Shown piece after piece: positions 61,209 through 64,000 of a DNA stretch of 64,000 nt; within the stretch, counting starts at the first letter, position 1; the number at the start of each line of letters is the position of its first letter. The notes beneath the pieces were generated by a model. The model was not told where the DNA came from, made no database searches, and worked only from the letters and a program-made list of their open reading frames with translations. A program made the translations under genes and the position numbers. The DNA is from Betaproteobacteria bacterium (GTDB lineage Bacteria; Pseudomonadota; Gammaproteobacteria; Burkholderiales; Rhodocyclaceae), in assembly GCA_016234745.1 (NCBI GenBank), contig JACRAR010000074.1:496001-560000 (forward strand). Direction: 5' to 3'.

Positions 61209-61598
61209 CTAGATGCGACGGCGCTTGGGCGGACGGCAACCATTGTGCGGGATGGGCGTGATATCGGTAATGCTGGAGATCTTGATGCCCAGTGCATTGA
61301 GTGCGCGCACGGCCGATTCGCGGCCGGGTCCAGGACCCTTGATGCGAACCTCGAGGTTCTTGACGCCGCATTCCACCGCCACCTTGCCCGCAGCTTCGGC
61401 GGCGACCTGCGCCGCAAAGGGTGTGCTCTTGCGCGAACCCTTGAAGCCGGCACCACCGGAAGTTGCCCAGGAAAGCGCATTGCCTTGGCGATCGGTGATG
61501 GTGATGATGGTGTTGTTGAACGATGCATGCACGTGAGCAATGCCCTCGGCGACGTTCTTCTTGACCTTTTTGCGAACCTTTGTTGCTGGCTTTGCCAT
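61209..61598 (-). CDS. rpsK: 30S ribosomal protein S11
   Basis: S11, 129 aa, part of the 30S platform. Canonical segments are [54 protein letters not shown] and the basic C-terminus [13 protein letters not shown]. It lies 15 bases after rpsM and 52 before rpsD. Confidence 0.97.
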   Translation of the reverse strand: MAKPATKVRKKVKKNVAEGIAHVHASFNNTIITITDRQGNALSWATSGGAGFKGSRKSTPFAAQVAAEAAGKVAVECGVKNLEVRIKGPGPGRESAVRALNALGIKISSITDITPIPHNGCRPPKRRRI

Positions 61599-61613
61599 GA
61601 GTGGATTCCCTGA

Positions 61614-61979
61614 TTATTTTTTCGCGCCGGCAATTGCCTTGCGCGGACCTTTGCGGGTGCGGGCATTGGTACGGGTACGTTGTCCGCGTACCGGCAACCC
61701 GCGTCGATGACGCAAGCCACGGTAGCAACCCAGATCCATCAAACGCTTGATGCTCATGGTCACTTCGCGGCGCAAATCGCCTTCGACGGTAAATTTAGCC
61801 ACCTCTTCGCGCAAACGCTCCATTTCGGTATCAGTCAAGTCCTTGACTTTTGTCGCTCTGCCGACTTTTGCCGCATCGCAGATTTTTTGCGCGCGCGGAC
61901 GACCGATGCCGAATATCGCCGTCAGAGCGATTTCGGCATGCTGATGGTTTGGAATGTTTACCCCTGCAATACGGGCCAT
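61614..61979 (-). CDS. rpsM: 30S ribosomal protein S13
   Basis: S13, 121 aa, in the head of the small subunit contacting the P-site tRNA and 50S. Start [19 protein letters not shown], helix-two-turn-helix region and the C-terminal [18 protein letters not shown] with a basic tail are typical. It follows rpmJ by 75 bases. Confidence 0.97.
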   Translation of the reverse strand: MARIAGVNIPNHQHAEIALTAIFGIGRPRAQKICDAAKVGRATKVKDLTDTEMERLREEVAKFTVEGDLRREVTMSIKRLMDLGCYRGLRHRRGLPVRGQRTRTNARTRKGPRKAIAGAKK

Positions 61980-62054
61980 AGGCTCACCCTAAATTTTTGT
62001 CCCAACAACGGGAAACTGAATATTATAAATAACTTACCTGCAGAAATCAACCAA

Positions 62055-62168
62055 TCAACCCTGACGCTGCTTGTGACGGGGATCGGTACAAATGACCCGA
62101 ACCACGCGCTTGCGCCGGATGATTTTGCAATTCCGACAGATACATTTAACTGAAGCGAGTACTTTCAT
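62055..62168 (-). CDS. rpmJ: 50S ribosomal protein L36
   Basis: Read directly from the minus strand: 37 aa, ATG at 62168, TGA ending at 62055. The protein starts [15 protein letters not shown] and ends [11 protein letters not shown]. The zinc ligands C11, C14, C27 and H33 are all present, so this is the zinc-type L36. It lies between infA (26-base gap) and rpsM, its standard place. Confidence 0.96.
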   Translation of the reverse strand: MKVLASVKCICRNCKIIRRKRVVRVICTDPRHKQRQG

Positions 62169-62194
62169 GAGGCTTCTCCAAAACAGGCGCTGCT

Positions 62195-62413
62195 TTACTT
62201 TGCGCGGAAGACAATCCGGCCTTTGGTCAGGTCGTATGGCGTCATCTGCACTGTTACCTTGTCACCGGGCAAGATGCGTATGTAGTGCATACGCATCTTG
62301 CCGGAGATATGTCCAAGAACCACATGGCCATTTTCAAGCTTGACCCTGAAAGTGGCGTTGGGAAGGTTTTCCTGCACCTCGCCCTGCAATTCAATCATGT
62401 CCTCCTTCGACAT
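62195..62413 (-). CDS. infA: Translation initiation factor IF-1
   Basis: IF-1, 72 aa, an OB-fold protein that occupies the ribosomal A site during initiation. Sequence [58 protein letters not shown] and the closing KGRIVFRAK are canonical. It starts 13 bases after the secY stop. Confidence 0.97.
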   Translation of the reverse strand: MSKEDMIELQGEVQENLPNATFRVKLENGHVVLGHISGKMRMHYIRILPGDKVTVQMTPYDLTKGRIVFRAK

Positions 62414-62426
62414 AGCTTATGGTCCG

Positions 62427-63782
62427 CTAACGCGTTGGAAAACCGGAGCCCTTGAAGTTGGCCTTCTTCAACAAGCTTTCGTACTGGTGCGACATGATGT
62501 AGGCCTGCACCTGGGACATGAAGTCCATGGTGACCACCACAATAATCAGCAAGGAAGTACCGCCAAAATAAAAGGGTACGTTCCACTTCAGAATCAGGAA
62601 TTCAGGCAACAGACAGACCAGGGTGACGTAGATCGCACCGGCCAGAGTCAGGCGCATCAGAATCTTGTCGATATAGCGCGCAGTCTGTTCGCCAGGACGG
62701 ATACCCGGCACGAAGGCACCGCTTTTCTTGAGGTTGTCAGCGGTTTCTTTCGAGTTGAACACCAGCGCGGTGTAGAAGAAACAGAAAAACACAATCGCCG
62801 CGGCATAGAGTAGTACGTATATCGGCTGGCCTGGCGAGAGTGTTCCGGCAATGTCCTTGAGCCAGGTCATGCCCTCGCCGGAACCGAACCAGCCCGCGAC
62901 CGTTGCCGGGAACAGAATGATGCTCGAAGCGAAAATCGGCGGGATGACGCCTGACATATTCAGTTTGAGCGGAAGATGGGAGCTTTGTCCACCGTAGACC
63001 TTGTTGCCCACTTGCCGTTTGGCGTAATTCACGAGAATCTTGCGCTGCCCGCGCTCAACGAAGACCACCAGGCCGGTGACCAGGATCACCAATGCGAAAA
63101 TGAACAAGGCCGTAACCGGATGCATGCTCCCGGTATTGACGAGGGAGAACAGGCCTCCCAGCGCATTCGGCAGACCTGCCGCGATACCGGCGAAAATGAT
63201 GATGGATATGCCGTTGCCAAGACCGCGCTCGGTGATTTGCTCGCCCAGCCACATCAGGAACATCGTGCCGGTGACCAATGTCGTGACCGCGGTCAGGCGG
63301 AACATCATGCCCGGATCGAGCACCAGTCCTGGCTGGGATTCGAGTGCTATGGAAATGCCGATGGCCTGGAACAGAGCCAAGCCAACCGTGCCGTAGCGCG
63401 TGTATTGCGTGATCTTGCGCCGTCCTGCTTCGCCTTCCTTCTTCAGGGCTTCGAGTTGCGGCGAGGCGATACTCATCAACTGCATGATGATCGAGGAAGA
63501 GATGTAGGGCATGATCCCCAGCGCGAAAATGGTGAAGCGTGATAACGCGCCGCCGGAGAACAGGTTGAAGACGCCCAGGATGCCGCCTTTTTGACCCTCG
63601 AACAGTTGCGCCAATGCCACCGGGTCAATGCCGGGTACCGGGATATGCGCACCGACCCGATAAACCACCAGCGCTCCCAGCAGAAACCACAAGCGGCGCC
63701 ATAAGTCGCCATACTTGCCGGTCGTGCTGGCGGGCTTGCCCTGGGGCTTGCCGAATGCAGCGGCTGCGGTGGGAGTGGCCAA
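62427..63782 (-). CDS. secY: Preprotein translocase subunit SecY
   Basis: Central channel subunit of the Sec translocon, 451 aa with ten membrane helices. The start is a TTG at 63782 giving [11 protein letters not shown]; it lies 12 bases after the rplO stop and no ATG fits better. Landmarks: [25 protein letters not shown], the plug-region [27 protein letters not shown], the cytoplasmic loop [20 protein letters not shown] and the C-terminal VMSQ-like region [21 protein letters not shown]. Confidence 0.96.
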   Translation of the reverse strand: MATPTAAAAFGKPQGKPASTTGKYGDLWRRLWFLLGALVVYRVGAHIPVPGIDPVALAQLFEGQKGGILGVFNLFSGGALSRFTIFALGIMPYISSSIIMQLMSIASPQLEALKKEGEAGRRKITQYTRYGTVGLALFQAIGISIALESQPGLVLDPGMMFRLTAVTTLVTGTMFLMWLGEQITERGLGNGISIIIFAGIAAGLPNALGGLFSLVNTGSMHPVTALFIFALVILVTGLVVFVERGQRKILVNYAKRQVGNKVYGGQSSHLPLKLNMSGVIPPIFASSIILFPATVAGWFGSGEGMTWLKDIAGTLSPGQPIYVLLYAAAIVFFCFFYTALVFNSKETADNLKKSGAFVPGIRPGEQTARYIDKILMRLTLAGAIYVTLVCLLPEFLILKWNVPFYFGGTSLLIIVVVTMDFMSQVQAYIMSHQYESLLKKANFKGSGFPTR

Positions 63783-63794
63783 GTCTGGATCTTC

Positions 63795-64000
63795 CTATGC
63801 TTCGGCGATGCTGCCGCCGAGCGCTTCAATGGCGGCCTTGGCGCCTTTGGTGGCACCAACGCCTTTGAGGATTACTTTGCGAGTCAGTTTGCCGGAGAGG
63901 ATCACTTTTGCGGAGAGCGCGTCCGGCGCAATTACTGCAGCCTGTTTCAGAGAAAGCAGGTCGATTTCCTCGAGTGGCATTTTCTCCAGGTCGGATAAGC
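63795..64000 (-). CDS. rplO: 50S ribosomal protein L15 (C-terminal part; continues past window)
   Basis: C-terminal 67 residues of L15. The frame runs without stop to the window end ([20 protein letters not shown]), so the Met at 63980 is internal and not a start. VKVIL-type repeats [34 protein letters not shown] are typical of the L15 C-terminus. Its place before secY is the standard spc-operon order. Confidence 0.93.
   Translation of the reverse strand, partial: LSDLEKMPLEEIDLLSLKQAAVIAPDALSAKVILSGKLTRKVILKGVGATKGAKAAIEALGGSIAEA

Noticed and set aside
1-64000. tRNA genes, IS elements, prophage or attachment sites
   Set aside because: All gaps over 70 bases were read; none shows a cloverleaf, terminal inverted repeats with transposase, integrase or direct-repeat borders.

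Overview
The window looks like a chromosomal segment of a betaproteobacterium. The evidence is the pilO-pilP-pilQ to aroK-aroB order, the pilS-pilR-ampD group, an H1-like Lys/Ala/Pro-rich DNA-binding protein, a two-domain MaeB malic enzyme, an Atm1-type ABC transporter and the secY-infA-rpmJ-rpsM-rpsK-rpsD-rpoA-rplQ end of the ribosomal protein cluster. Base composition appears GC-rich (by eye, not computed). A Rhodocyclales or Nitrosomonadales relative is my guess, but the sequence alone does not fix the order. There are no tRNA, rRNA, CRISPR, phage or IS elements.

Layout. 1-3.3 kb: end of the type IV pilus assembly operon (pilO partial, pilP, pilQ). 3.3-14.6 kb: three large lipoproteins with bacterial Ig-like domains, the first two right after pilQ and the third after aroK-aroB-dgt. 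14.7-18.5 kb: PP0621-family small protein, the pilus two-component system pilS-pilR, and ampD. 18.5-19.7 kb: an AT-rich leader, an unknown 83-aa protein and an H1-like protein ending in a clear terminator. 19.7-25.6 kb: aminotransferase (minus), maeB, patatin-like phospholipase, pbpG. 25.6-38.6 kb, mostly minus: msbA-mtnA-ttcA-pteridine reductase operon, a serine-hydrolase lipoprotein, tcdA, a MidA-type methyltransferase (plus), and a four-gene MacAB-like ABC efflux operon.

38.9-45.1 kb: a tight plus-strand operon of receiver, zinc-ribbon protein, orphan GspE/PilB-type ATPase, CHASE-PAS hybrid kinase with two receivers, receiver and Hpt protein. This is a complete phosphorelay built around a secretion/pilus ATPase. 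45.1-47 kb: Atm1-type ABC transporter. 47.0-54.1 kb, minus: kaiC-kaiB-(PAS-PAS-GAF-GGDEF-EAL-REC)-(PAS-PAS histidine kinase), joined by 4-bp overlaps and a 3-bp gap. It encodes a KaiBC clock/timer-like module co-transcribed with a c-di-GMP enzyme and a kinase, with no kaiA in view. This is the most remarkable system in the window. 54.4-57.6 kb: glutamate/aspartate ABC importer gltIJKL. 57.6-58.9 kb: MgtC-family protein and dsbB. 59-64 kb, minus: rplQ back to rplO (partial).

How the parts may connect (inference): the window carries type IV pilus structure (PilOPQ), pilus regulation (PilSR), an extra pilus/secretion ATPase under a phosphorelay, surface Ig-like lipoproteins and a KaiBC-linked c-di-GMP enzyme. 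All could act on surface attachment and motility. Several genes have a good -10 box only 5-8 nt before the ATG and no Shine-Dalgarno, suggesting leaderless mRNAs.
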